A stretch of 64,000 nt of DNA from Nocardia carnea (GTDB lineage Bacteria > Actinomycetota > Actinomycetes > Mycobacteriales > Mycobacteriaceae): the NCBI RefSeq assembly GCF_029868855.1, contig NZ_JARWOV010000239.1, positions 1 through 64,000 on the forward strand, written 5' to 3'. Below the pieces are notes generated by a model that searched no databases, had not been told where the DNA came from, and saw nothing but the letters and a program-made list of their open reading frames with translations. Position numbers and translations under genes: made by a program. This document shows positions 1 to 19,429 of the stretch, in pieces; the stretch's first letter is position 1; each line of letters begins with the position of its first letter.

Positions 1-3000
1 TGGCGCAATCCCCCCCCCCGGGGGGCGCGGGGGGGGGGCCCTCCGGGGCCCGCGCCGACGGCCCGGGCCTGTCCTCCGAGAGCGCCGCGCCGCCCGGCCG
101 CGGCCGGGCCTTCGCCGCCGCGGCCGACGGCGCGGCCGGTGGGGAAGGCGGTGCGGCCCTGCTGCTGACGACCCTGGCCCGGGCGCGCGCCGACGGCGCC
201 GCGATCTACGCGGTGATCGCGGGCAGCGCCACGCTGCACAGCGGGCAGACCGCTGCGACCATCAGTGCACCGAGCGCGACCGCGCAGCAAAGGGTGATCG
301 AGCGCGCATGGCGACAGGCCGCGGTGGCCCCGCATACCGCGGGATACCTGGAAGCGCACGGTTCCGGAACCCGGCTCGGCGACGCGGTGGAATTGGAGGG
401 TATCGCGGCGGTATTCGGCGCCGGGCGGGCCGATCCACTGCCGATCGGGTCGGTGAAGACGAATATCGGGCACCTCGATCACGCGGCCGGAGTCGCCGGC
501 CTGGTGAAAGCGGTGCTGGGCCTGGCCCACGGCCGGCTGTATCGATCTCTGCATTTCGAGCGGCCGACCGACGCCCTCGACCTGACAGCGGCCGATATCG
601 AAGTGGTGACGGCATCCCGGCCCTGGCCGGCGGGGACGGCACCGCGCCTGGCGGGTGTCAGCTCGTTCAGCCTCGGCGGCGCCAACGCGCACTGCGTCCT
701 GGCCGGACCCCCGGCCGACGCCACCGCCCCCGCCGGGGAAACGGATTCACCGGAACGGCTGGTTCGTGTCTCGGCCCGCAGCGCCACCGCGCTGGCCGAG
801 CTCTGCGGCGAATTGGCCGAAACATTGCGCGGGAGCGAATATCCGCTCGACGATGTGGCTTTCACCCTGAATCAGGGGCGTTCCCGATATGAGCACCGAT
901 TCGCGGCCGTGGTCCGCACCACCGGTGAACTGGTGGTCGAACTCGCCGCGCGGGCGGGCCGGACAGCGGACGTGCGCGTTCCCGGCCCGGCGCCTCGGGT
1001 GGCCCTGCTCCTCGCACCCGATACGGTGCCGGCGGTGCAGGCGCCGGATCCGCTGCCGGATGCCCTGCCCGCCGCGGGCGCCACCGCCGAGGTGCTCGCC
1101 GCTCAGCTCGCGGTACACCGGGAGCTGACCCGGTGCGGTATCGAGATCGCGGCCGTGCTCAGCGCGGGGACTTCGCGGTACGCCGCGCGGTATCTGCTGG
1201 GCGCCCCGCCGGAGGTCACCGCGGCCGAACTCGCCGCGACCGAATTCACCGTCGATGCGGTACGTCTGTCCGCGGCGGCGGGTTCACTGCGCACCGCCGG
1301 TCCCGTCGTGTTCTGTGAACCGGGTGCGGGCGGCCGGCTGGCCGCGCTGCTGCGCGAACAGTCCGGCGGCGAGATCGATATCGTCAGCGCGCCGGAGCCG
1401 CTGCACCTGCTCGCCGCTCTGTACGAGCGCGGTGTCGATATCGATTGGGCGGCCGTGGGTCCCCGCGGTGGCCGCCGGCTCCGGCTACCCGGACACCCCC
1501 TGCGGCGGACCCGCTGCTGGATCGATCTCCCCGATATCGCGCACCCTGTACCGGCGTCCCGACCGGCCACGGCCCCCGCCGTCACGGATCCGCGGAACTG
1601 GCTGCGGGCCACCTTGCGCGAGCTGCTGCACACCGATACCGAAATCGACTCCCAGGACGATTATTTCGAGCTGGGTGGTAATTCACTCATCGCCGTGCAG
1701 CTCGTGGACCGTGTCGAGGAGGCATACGGCTTCCGCCCGAAACTGCTGGACGTCTACGAACGACCGAAGGTGGCCGATTTCGCCGAACTGCTCGTGGACG
1801 GGCCGCGTCCCGCATCCCGCTCCGACGTTCCCGAGCTCGTGGCGCACGCGGAACCCGCACTGTCGTTCGGCCAGGAACGAATGTGGTTCCACCACCAGTT
1901 CGACCCCGGGACAACGCTCTACAACTATCCGTACGTGAACCGCATACGCGGACATATCGATATCGACGTGCTGCGCGGTGTCTTCGCCGACCTCGCCGAA
2001 CGGCACGAGTCCTTGCGCTACAACATCGAGGCCCCCGACGGCCTGCCCGAGCTGCGTATCCGCCCCGACCTCGGTGATTTCTTCCGCGCGACCGATGTGT
2101 CCGCGGCCCAGGATCCGGTGGCCGCCGCCCGGGAACTGGTCCGGGCCGCCGCCGGGACACCGTTCGATCTGGCCACCGATCCGCTGCTGCGCGTCTCGCT
2201 GATCACCCTCGGGCCCGACGACCACGTTCTCCAGATCACCTGCCACCATATGGTCACCGACGGTGCGACGCCGGTCATCCTGGCCCGGGAGCTGCCCGAA
2301 CTGTACGCGGCCCGCACCGAAGGGCGCCCACATCAGCTGGCTCCCCTGCCCTTCCGCTACCGCGACTACGCGTGGTGGCAGCGGCAACTGCTGGCGAGTT
2401 CGGCGCTCGACCACGAACTGGACTACTGGACCCGCACATTGGCCGGTGCGCCCCGGCTGGAGTTGCCCACCGATTTCCCACGGCCACCACGTAAGGGATT
2501 CACCGGCGACCTGTTGCCGTTCACGCTGCCCGCGGCCTTGCTGACCGACCTGCGGGCGCTCGCTCGCCGGGAATCGGTCTCCCTGTTCGTGGCGCTGTTG
2601 ACCGGACTGTATCTGACCCTCGCCCGTTACAGCGGGCAGCGCGATATCGTCGTCGGCACCCCGACCTCGGGCCGGAACCGGCGCGAACTCGAAGGGATGC
2701 TCGGCTTCTTCAACAGTACGGTGGCCCTCCGCGCCCGGTTGGCCGACGAGGCGCCGTTGCCGGAGCTGCTGACGCAGGTACGTGCGGTGGTGCTGGGCGC
2801 CCTGGAAAACCAGGAGATCCCGTTCGAGCGGGTGGTGAACGCGCTCGGCGAGCACCGCGAACTGAGCCGGACACCGGTATTCGACGTCATGTACGTGCAC
2901 CAGGAGATCCCCGAGATCGCACCGCTGGCCGATACCGCCGGTTCCGGTTTCGATACCGAACACAGCCCGGCCAATGCCTTCGGCGGATTGCCCGCGGGCA

Positions 3001-3782
3001 CCGCGAAATTCGACCTCACCCTGGTGACCTATGCGAACACGCAGGGACCGGCCCACGATATCGGTGCCTGTGTCGAGTTCAGTACCGAGTTGTTCACCCG
3101 GCGAACCGCCGAAGAACTGGCCGCGTCCTATCTCGCGGTGCTGACCCTGATGGTGGAGGCCACCGCGCCGACAGTGGGAACGCTGGTACGGGCGGCGCGA
3201 TCTCCGGACGGACAGATCGGGGCCGAGGCCACCGGCACGGGGACACCGGCCGCGCACTCGGAGAATCCGCCGGAGACCGGCATCCCGACCGACCGGCCGC
3301 GGCGGCCGGGCGGATACGGGATGGACCGGGTGACCGGCCGGCTCCCGGCAGGCACGGACGGCGCCATCCTGCTCGCCGCCTGGTCGAGTCTGCTCGCCTG
3401 GTACTCCGGTCGCGACGAGGTGTCGGTGGGGGTTGTCCGTCCCGGCCGGATCCGGCCCGAAGCCGTGCTGATCGATATCGCCGACGAACCCGGCCGCACG
3501 GATCTCGTCGCCAGGACCCGAACTGTCTGGTCGGCGGAACCGGGTGGCCGGGACACAGCGGTACATTCTGTGTGGTTCGGAGCGCTGCCCGGCGCCGGAA
3601 CCGCGGCCGAGCTCGCGCTCGCATGGTCACCGGAAGCCGGCGACCACACGGAATTCAGCCTCGGATACGCCCCGGAACTGTTCGACCGGCATACGGCCGA
3701 TGAGATGGCCGCCGATCTGTGCCGGCTGCTCACGGCGTGGTCCGCCGATCCGACGGCATCGGTGTTCGAGGTGATGTCGTGA
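1..3782 (+). CDS. Hybrid PKS/NRPS: partial KS, vestigial AT, carrier protein, condensation domain
   Basis: The gene is open at its 5' end. The frame runs unbroken from base 3 and the KS continues upstream of the first GTG at 213, so the true start and the KS active-site Cys lie outside the window. Residues below are counted from 213. KS motifs EAHGSGT (His49) and VKTNIGH (His87) are intact. Residues about 180-260 match the KS-AT linker, and 260-440 match an AT in outline, ending in the usual post-AT linker, but the GHSxG motif is replaced by VLSAGTSRYA, so the AT looks dead. A carrier domain follows (GGNS, Ser491), then a full condensation domain (about 545-985) with CHHMVTDG at 677-684. Residues 1025-1189 resemble only the C-terminal lobe of another condensation domain. 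The role is inferred: extend or load an acyl chain and pass it to the first amino acid. The stop overlaps the next start by one base. Confidence 0.9.
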   Translation, partial: AQSPPPGGAGGGPSGARADGPGLSSESAAPPGRGRAFAAAADGAAGGEGGAALLLTTLARARADGAAIYAVIAGSATLHSGQTAATISAPSATAQQRVIERAWRQAAVAPHTAGYLEAHGSGTRLGDAVELEGIAAVFGAGRADPLPIGSVKTNIGHLDHAAGVAGLVKAVLGLAHGRLYRSLHFERPTDALDLTAADIEVVTASRPWPAGTAPRLAGVSSFSLGGANAHCVLAGPPADATAPAGETDSPERLVRVSARSATALAELCGELAETLRGSEYPLDDVAFTLNQGRSRYEHRFAAVVRTTGELVVELAARAGRTADVRVPGPAPRVALLLAPDTVPAVQAPDPLPDALPAAGATAEVLAAQLAVHRELTRCGIEIAAVLSAGTSRYAARYLLGAPPEVTAAELAATEFTVDAVRLSAAAGSLRTAGPVVFCEPGAGGRLAALLREQSGGEIDIVSAPEPLHLLAALYERGVDIDWAAVGPRGGRRLRLPGHPLRRTRCWIDLPDIAHPVPASRPATAPAVTDPRNWLRATLRELLHTDTEIDSQDDYFELGGNSLIAVQLVDRVEEAYGFRPKLLDVYERPKVADFAELLVDGPRPASRSDVPELVAHAEPALSFGQERMWFHHQFDPGTTLYNYPYVNRIRGHIDIDVLRGVFADLAERHESLRYNIEAPDGLPELRIRPDLGDFFRATDVSAAQDPVAAARELVRAAAGTPFDLATDPLLRVSLITLGPDDHVLQITCHHMVTDGATPVILARELPELYAARTEGRPHQLAPLPFRYRDYAWWQRQLLASSALDHELDYWTRTLAGAPRLELPTDFPRPPRKGFTGDLLPFTLPAALLTDLRALARRESVSLFVALLTGLYLTLARYSGQRDIVVGTPTSGRNRRELEGMLGFFNSTVALRARLADEAPLPELLTQVRAVVLGALENQEIPFERVVNALGEHRELSRTPVFDVMYVHQEIPEIAPLADTAGSGFDTEHSPANAFGGLPAGTAKFDLTLVTYANTQGPAHDIGACVEFSTELFTRRTAEELAASYLAVLTLMVEATAPTVGTLVRAARSPDGQIGAEATGTGTPAAHSENPPETGIPTDRPRRPGGYGMDRVTGRLPAGTDGAILLAAWSSLLAWYSGRDEVSVGVVRPGRIRPEAVLIDIADEPGRTDLVARTRTVWSAEPGGRDTAVHSVWFGALPGAGTAAELALAWSPEAGDHTEFSLGYAPELFDRHTADEMAADLCRLLTAWSADPTASVFEVMS

Positions 3783-4624
3783 TGAGATCCACCGCTGTTG
3801 TCGGCGCGGGCACGATGGGCACCGGTATCGCACAATGCCTGGCGACCGCGGGCTACCGGGTGGTGGTGGTCGACACCGACGCCGATTCGCTCGTCCGCGC
3901 ACAACAGGCGCTGCGCGACGCGCTGCGGCTGGCGCTGCTGCTCGGCCGCGGTGACCGGGCGGCGCTCACCCGGGCGCCGGAGCGTATCGAGTGGACGACA
4001 GATAATGCCGCACTGCGCGATACGGAGTTCGTCATCGAATGCGTGACCGAGGTGCCGGCGGTGAAGACCAGCGTATTCGCCGAACTCGGCCGGGTCTGCG
4101 GGCCCGCCACCGTACTGGCCTCCTGTACCTCCGCGATCCCCATCGCCGGGCTCGCCGCCGTCACGGCACACCCCGAGCGCGTTCTCGGCCTGCACATCAT
4201 GAATCCGGCACCCCTCACCGGCACCGTGGAGGTCGTGCGCGGCGCACAGACCGGCGCCGAGGTCCTCGATACGGCCCTGGCCGTGGTCGCCGAGATGGGC
4301 AAGAACGGGATCGTGGTTCCCGACCGGCCGGGTTTCGTGATCAATCGGGTGCTCATGCTGTCGATCGTCGAAGCCGTGACCGCACTCGCGGACGGCGTGA
4401 CCGCGGCGACCGTCGACGCGCTGTTCGAGGGCTGCCTCGGGCACACCACCGGCCCGCTGCGCACCGCGGACCTCATCGGACTCGACAACGTGATCGACAC
4501 ACTGGCGGTGCTGCGCGCAGAGCTGGGTGACGACCGGTATATCGCGCCGCCCGCGCTGACCGCATTGGTGGCGGCGGGACGGTACGGCCGGAAGACAGGA
4601 CAGGGTTTTCATGACTACCGTTGA
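3782..4624 (+). CDS. 3-hydroxyacyl-CoA dehydrogenase family protein
   Basis: NAD(P)-dependent 3-hydroxyacyl-CoA (3-hydroxybutyryl-CoA) dehydrogenase of 280 aa, the usual single-function length. The N-terminal Rossmann motif is VVGAGTMGTG. The ECVTE and GLHIMNPAPL segments carry the family's catalytic Glu and His region, and the C-terminal helical domain ends in GRKTGQGFHDY, a family hallmark. ATG 3782 is chosen because it overlaps the upstream stop (TGATG); a longer reading from 3719 would lie inside the PKS gene. Its own stop lies 14 bases inside the next NRPS gene, so translation is probably coupled. In polyketide clusters such enzymes oxidise or reduce hydroxyacyl units, for example FkbK-type enzymes in methoxymalonyl-ACP supply. 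No FkbH, FkbI or free ACP partner is visible here, so its substrate is unknown. Confidence 0.88.
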   Translation: MRSTAVVGAGTMGTGIAQCLATAGYRVVVVDTDADSLVRAQQALRDALRLALLLGRGDRAALTRAPERIEWTTDNAALRDTEFVIECVTEVPAVKTSVFAELGRVCGPATVLASCTSAIPIAGLAAVTAHPERVLGLHIMNPAPLTGTVEVVRGAQTGAEVLDTALAVVAEMGKNGIVVPDRPGFVINRVLMLSIVEAVTALADGVTAATVDALFEGCLGHTTGPLRTADLIGLDNVIDTLAVLRAELGDDRYIAPPALTALVAAGRYGRKTGQGFHDYR

Positions 4625-7600
4625 CCGGACCGGTGGCGCGCGTACCGCCGGTGAATCCGCGGACCGCGCCTACTGGGCCGGCGTGCTCGAGCACGCCCCG
4701 CGCCCCGAGGAACCTGCGGTCGCGACGACCGGCCACGCTGTCCTCCGTCTCCCGGAATCGGGCGAGTTCGCGCGGCTGGCCCGCTCGGGAGGCGGTGCCG
4801 CCGGGGTGGTTCTGGCCGGGCTGGCGGTCTACGGGCAGCGGTTGGGCGGCGCCGGGGATCTGATGATCGCCTATCGCGCGGAGTCGGTGCTCGTTCCTGT
4901 CCGGGTGCGCGTGAGCCCGTACACGCACTTCGCGGCGCTGGTGCGGGAGATCGGTATCGGCCTGCGCCGCGCGCGCCGGCATCGGTTCCGTGCGGAGGCC
5001 GACGATCCTTGGCCGGGTCGCGCGGACCGGCGGTGGGCGTTGTCGGCCGAATACGCGGGTGGGCAATGGCGTATCACGGTGCCCGGACCCGGCGGCGAGT
5101 TCGTGCGCGTATTCGAACAGCTGGTCGCCGAGCCGGCGCGCGCTGTGGGTGGCGTGGGCGTATCCACCACTGTGCCGGGCGAGAGCGTATCGGTGGCCGG
5201 ACAAGACGACGGCGATCCCGGCGAGCCGGCCACGCTGCTCGACACGTTCCGTGAAACGGTGCGGCGCACTCCGGCGGCAATCGCTGTGCGCACGACCACC
5301 GGCGATACGCTGACCTATGCCGAACTCGATGCCCGGGCCAACCGCTGGGCGCGCCGGCTCGTGCGCGCCGGCGCCGGACCCGACTGTGTGATCGCCCTGG
5401 CCGTACCGCGTTCGGTGGCGGCGATCGTGGCCGTCTACGCGGTCCTGAAGGCCGGCGCGGCTTTTCTCCAGCTGGACCCCGGCCTGCCCACCCACCGGCG
5501 TGCGCGGATGCTCGCCACCGCCCGGCCGATCGCGCTGCCGGGGCTCGCCCGCCCGGGCGAGGAACCCGTCCAGGTACTGGAGCGTGGACATCTGGATCTG
5601 CTGGACCGCATCTCGTCCGGCGAGCAGACAACGGACCCGCAAGTCGCCGTCCGGGGTGACAACCTCGCCTATGTCCTGTTCACCTCCGGTTCGTCCGGCC
5701 ATCCCAAAGGCGTCGGCGTCACGTACCGTGCGCTGGGCAACCAGCTCGCCTGGATGCAGGACCGGTTCGGCCTGGACGCAAACGATACGGTGCTGCAGAA
5801 GACGCCGGCGACCTTCGACGTTTCCCTCTGGGAACTGTTGTGGCCGTTGCAGTACGGGGCACAGCTGGTTGTTCCGCCGCCGGACGGCGGCCACCTCGGG
5901 CCCGCCGAGCTCGCCGAGTCGATTCGCCGGTTCGCCGTCACCACGGTGCATTTCGTACCCACCCTGCTCCGCGTGTTCCGCGAGGCCGAACAGTTACCGG
6001 CCACCGTGCGGCGGATACTGGTGGCCGGCGAGGCCTTTCCGCGTGAACTGGCCGAGCGGTGTGCCACCGGCCCGGCCGAAATCGTCAACCTCTACGGGCC
6101 CACCGAGGCGTGTATCGCGGTGACCGGACATCGGGTGGTCGCCGGGGCACCGGGCACGGTCCCGATCGGCACACCGATACACCGCGTCGGCTGCCGGGTA
6201 CTCGACGCCACCCTGCGGCAGGTTCCCGACGGGGTGGCCGGGGAGTTGTACCTGACCGGGGTTCAGTTGGCCCGGGGATATCTGCACCGCCCGGCGGAGA
6301 CCGCCGCCGGGTTCGTCGCCGACCCGTACGACCGGGACGGGAACCGGATGTACCGCACCGGCGATATCGTGCGCCGGTGTGCCGACGGATTGGAATACTT
6401 GGGGCGCAACGATTTCCAGGTGAAGATCCACGGACTGCGGATCGAGCCGGCCGAGATCGAGACGGCGCTGCTGGCCGATGATGCGGTGTCCGCCGCGGTC
6501 GTCGTCGCCGTCTCCGGCCGGCTGCACGGGTATCTCGTCGCGGCGCAGGGCCGGCGAATCGATCGCGGCGTCGTACAGGCCGGGTTGGCGCAGCGCCTCC
6601 CCGAATCACTGCGCCCGCATACGCTCACCGTGCTCGACTCCCTGCCGGTGACCTCGGCCGGGAAGGTCGACCGGAGTGCCCTCCCGAAGCCGGACGTGCC
6701 GGATTCGGCCTATCGCGCGCCGGCGGACCCCGTGGCGGCAACCCTGGCCGGTGTCTACGGTGAGGTGCTGGGACGCGAACGTATCGGCGCCGACGACTCC
6801 TTCTTCGCGCTCGGCGGCGACAGCATCATGTCCATCTTGCTGGTGGCGCGCGCCAAAACACACGGCATCGCGATCACCGCCCAACAGGTGTTCGAGCACC
6901 GGACACCGGCTGCGCTGGCCGCCGCGGCGGGGACCTCGGTCGCCCCCGTGCTTGCGGAGCTGCCCGGTGGCGGTGTCGGCGAAATGCCCCTGCCGCCGGT
7001 CGCGTCCTACCTGGTGCAGCGTGGCGGCGGCTGGCGGCGTTTCGTCCAAGCCCTCGTACTGGATCTGCCCGCGGGGATCACCGCTACACAATTGACCGCC
7101 ACACTGTCGGCGGTCATGGAAAAGCACGATATGCTCCGCTCCCGCCTGTACCGGGATGCGGGTGGGCGGTGGCGGCTGTTCGCCGATCCGATCGCCGCGG
7201 ACCGGGTCGAGGAGCTGGTGCACCGGGTACCGCTCTCCCCGGGCCTCGATACCCGGACACGCGACCAGCTGACGATCGCGGCGTACGAGAGTGCGCTGAG
7301 CAGTCTCGACCCCGCCACCGGCGCGGTGGTGCGGTTCGTCTGGCTCGACCCGGCGGGCGACGGTGCGGAGCCGGCGGGCCGCCTGATCGTGGTCGCCCAC
7401 CATATAGCCGTGGACGGCGTCTCCTGGCGAATCCTGATCCCGGATCTGATCGCCGCCTGGGTACAGGTCGCGGCGGGACGGGCGCCCGCCCTGCCCGCCG
7501 TGGCGACCTCCATGCGGCGCTGGACCCATGCGCTGGCCGCGGAATCGCAGCGCCCCGGCCGTATCGCCGAACTCGAATACTGGCGTGCTGTTGCCGCTGC

Positions 7601-9817
7601 GGACGATCCGCCCTTGGCCGGCCGGCCGTTCGATCCGGCCCGTGATCTCGCCGCCGCCACGCGTTACGTCACCGTCGAGTTGGACGAGAGACGCACCAAT
7701 GCAGTGATATCCACAGTGGCCGAGCGGTATCACGCGGGCGCGAACGAGATACTGCTGACCGCTCTGGTACTCGCGGTCGCGCGGTGGCGGCCACGAAATG
7801 CGGTCCTGGTTCGCCTGGAAGGTCACGGCCGGGACCCCGATATCGCTCCCGGCGCCGATATCTCACGCACCGTGGGCTGGTTCACGGCCCTGTATCCGGT
7901 CCGGTTCGGCCTCGACGGAATCGATATCGCCGAGGCGTCGGCCGGCGGCGAAAGTCTCGGGCACGCGATCAAAGCGGTCAAGGAGCAGATGCGGTCGGTG
8001 CCCGGTCACGGGATCGGATACGGATTGCTGCGATATCTCAACCCGGAGACGGCGCCGGCCCTACCGCAGGCGGAGCCGGGCCAGATCGTCTTCAACTATC
8101 TGGGATCCGTCGCGGCCACCGCTGTGCCCGAGGATCTCTCGGGTCTCGGCTGGATTCCGACAGCGGATCCGGTACCGCTACCGCGCAGTCCGGATCCCGA
8201 TATGCCGGCCGCGGGCGCGCTGGAACTGGATGTGATCGTGGTCGCCGGACGCCTGCACGCCACCATCGGATATTCGGAGACCCTGTTCGACGCGGCTGCC
8301 GGCGCGGAGTTCGCCGCACAGTACGAGACCATGCTCGGGCTCCTGGCCGATCACGCCGAGACGGCGCGCGGCGGATATACGCCCTCCGATTTTCCGCTGG
8401 TGGGGGTCGGGCAGTCCGATATCGAGCGATGGGAGAACCGGTATCCCGGGGCGATCGATATCTGGCCCTTGGGGCCGATGCAGGCCGGGCTGTTCTACCA
8501 TGCGGTGCACTCCGGCCGGGCGCTGGATCCCTATGTCCTGCAACTGGTCATCACGCTCACCGGCGCTGTCGATACGCGACGGCTGCGCGCCGCGGCCCGC
8601 GCTGTTCTCGCGGCGCATCCGAGCCTGCGCACCGCGTTCCACGCGGCCGGTACCGGTATCCCGGTGGCTGTGGTTCCCGCGGCGGTATCGCTGCCGTGGT
8701 CCGAGATCGAGGTGGAGCCCGACAGCGATATCGGCGCGCTGCTCGCGGCCGATCGCAGTGCCCGGTTCGACCTCGCCCGGCCGCCGCTGATCCGCTTCAC
8801 GCTGGTTCAATTCGGATCCGAACGCGCGAAACTCGTGGTGACCAGTCATCACATCGTCTTCGACGGCTGGTCCGTCCCGCTGCTCATGCAGGATCTGCTC
8901 ATCCACTACGCCGCGCCCGGACACGAACCCGGCCCGCCACGGCCGACCTACCGTGATTACCTGCGCTGGTTGACCCGATGGGACCGCAGTGCCGCGGAAA
9001 CAGCCTGGCGAACCGCACTGGCGGAGGCGGTGCCGACATTCGTCGCCGGACCGGACGCCTCCGCACCGTCCGGAGTGCCACCGCTCGAGCAGACGATCGT
9101 GCTGTCCGAGGGGGTCAGCCGCCGGATCGCCGATACCGCGGCCGGGCTCGGTGTCACGGTGAACACCGTGGTGCAGGCCGCCTGGGCACTGGTTCTGAGC
9201 GAGCACACCGGCGGCGCCGATATCGTGTTCGGCGCCACCGTCTCCGGCCGCCCACCCGAACTGCCGGGGGTCGAGGCGATGGTCGGCCTGTTCATCAACA
9301 CCGTGGCGGTGCGTGTCCGGCTGCGCCCCGACGAACCGGTGGCGGCGCTGCTCACCCGGCTCCAAGCGGAGCAGGCCGTGCTCACCCCGCATCATCATCT
9401 CGGACTGGCGGAGATCCAGGCCTGCGCCACCGGTGCCCGGCAGGAATTGTTCGACACGCTACTGGTGTTCGAGTCCTACCCGTTCGATCCCGGCCTCGCC
9501 ACCGCCGCCACCCTCGACGGTCTGTCGGTGACCGGCTTCGAATCGCACGAGGCCACCCACTTCCCGCTCGCGCTCTCGGTGTGGTCGGGAACGGGTCCTG
9601 TTCCCCGGGCCGGTGCCGATAACCGGCTGCGCATCGTCGCAGGTCACCGTCCGGACGAGTTCGCCCCCGGGGTGGTGGACGCGTTGCTCGCCCGGTTCGG
9701 TGACGCCTTGGCCGCCCTCGGTGCGGAACCGGCGGCCGCCGTGGGGGAGTGGGCCGCGGCGCCCGGCGCCCGGACCGCGGATCATATGGTGCCGCAAGAG
9801 AACCGGAGGAATCCGCA

Positions 9818-9821
<4 letters not shown>
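4611..9821 (+). CDS. NRPS: partial C-A-T-E-C, Ser-like adenylation code
   Basis: Nonribosomal peptide synthetase of 1736 aa. Residues 1-205 resemble only the C-lobe of a condensation domain, with no HHxxxDG. The A domain spans about 207-695 (LFTSGSSGHPKG at 357-368, TFDVSLW at 401-407, YRTGD, GKVD). Aligned by eye to GrsA, its ten specificity residues read D-V-W-H-L-A-L-I-A-K, closest to the serine code DVWHLSLIDK. A carrier (GGDS, Ser738) follows. An epimerisation domain (about 785-1245) shows HHIAVDGVSW at 930-939, EGHGR, RTVGWFT and FNYLG. A full condensation domain (about 1280-1715) shows SHHIVFDGW at 1412-1420. The expected job is to activate a Ser-like residue, epimerise it to D, and have it acylated by the upstream condensation domain. 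The start overlaps the dehydrogenase gene by 14 bases, and the stop overlaps the next gene's GTG. Confidence 0.92.
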
Positions 9822-18730
<8,909 letters not shown>

Positions 18731-18950
18731 GTCTGTTCAGCAGATATGAGGCGGGCAGGATGCGCCGGCGCGACGATCGCCCGGCGAGGACGGCGGCCGG
18801 CGCGGTGGCGGGCGCACGCGAACGCCCCCACTCGGGCAACAGGCAGTCGCCGGTGCCCCCCGACGGCGTCGGGGCGACCTTCGCCGGGCAATCGGCGGCG
18901 GCCCGTGGCAGTGTGAGTGGAGAGCGACGAGAGTCGGACAGATCCCGGTG

Positions 18951-19388
18951 TCAGATCAGGTCGGCGTCGGCGAGGTCGAGGGTCAGCAGGTTGCGCCAAT
19001 CGTTGACGAAAATCGCCGAGGTCCCCTCGTAGCGCACACCGATGAACGGATTGGCGGAAAACATCGGCGCGATCCAGCACAGCGAACCGTCGGCGCCGAG
19101 CCGGGCGAGCCAGCCGACGTTCCCCACCCCGCTGCCGCCTCCGGTCATCCGGCCGGTGCCGTCGGGCAGGCAGGCATCGAAGTTCGGATACGCCTCGGTG
19201 ACACCGTCCTCCTCCACCGCGAGGGCCACGTCCAGTGGCCCGCCGAGCCGGAACAGGATCGGTTGTCCCGCATCGGGGTGGTAGGCACCCGGCCCTTCCA
19301 CGTGCAACTCGACGGCGGTATCACCGGGGCGGTAGAGGCCGTCACGGTAGGGCATCTCGCCCGCATCCCACAGGTTCTCGATGATCAT
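18951..19388 (-). CDS. Hypothetical protein (145 aa)
   Basis: Not recognised. The frame stays open far upstream (to 19817), but that part is Arg-rich shadow of the neighbouring gene, so ATG 19388 (start MIIENLWDAGEMPYRDG) is chosen. The product is a soluble, acidic, Gly-rich protein with no signal peptide or membrane segment. Patterns such as ILFRLGGPLDVALAVEEDG and NVGWLARLGADGSLCW suggest a beta-rich small domain. It begins 41 bases after the stop of the DUF952-cupin gene on the same strand, so the two may be co-transcribed. It runs toward the 3' end of the NRPS gene, 220 bases away, and nothing links it to the peptide pathway. Confidence 0.6.
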   Translation of the reverse strand: MIIENLWDAGEMPYRDGLYRPGDTAVELHVEGPGAYHPDAGQPILFRLGGPLDVALAVEEDGVTEAYPNFDACLPDGTGRMTGGGSGVGNVGWLARLGADGSLCWIAPMFSANPFIGVRYEGTSAIFVNDWRNLLTLDLADADLI

Positions 19389-19429
19389 GACAGTCCGGAC
19401 GGTAGCCGTCGACGCCCACCGCCGCTCGA

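Noticed and set aside
1683..3566. Long minus-strand open frame opposite the PKS gene (627 codons)
   Set aside because: It is antisense to a clear condensation domain, with composition typical of a GC-rich shadow frame and no family resemblance.
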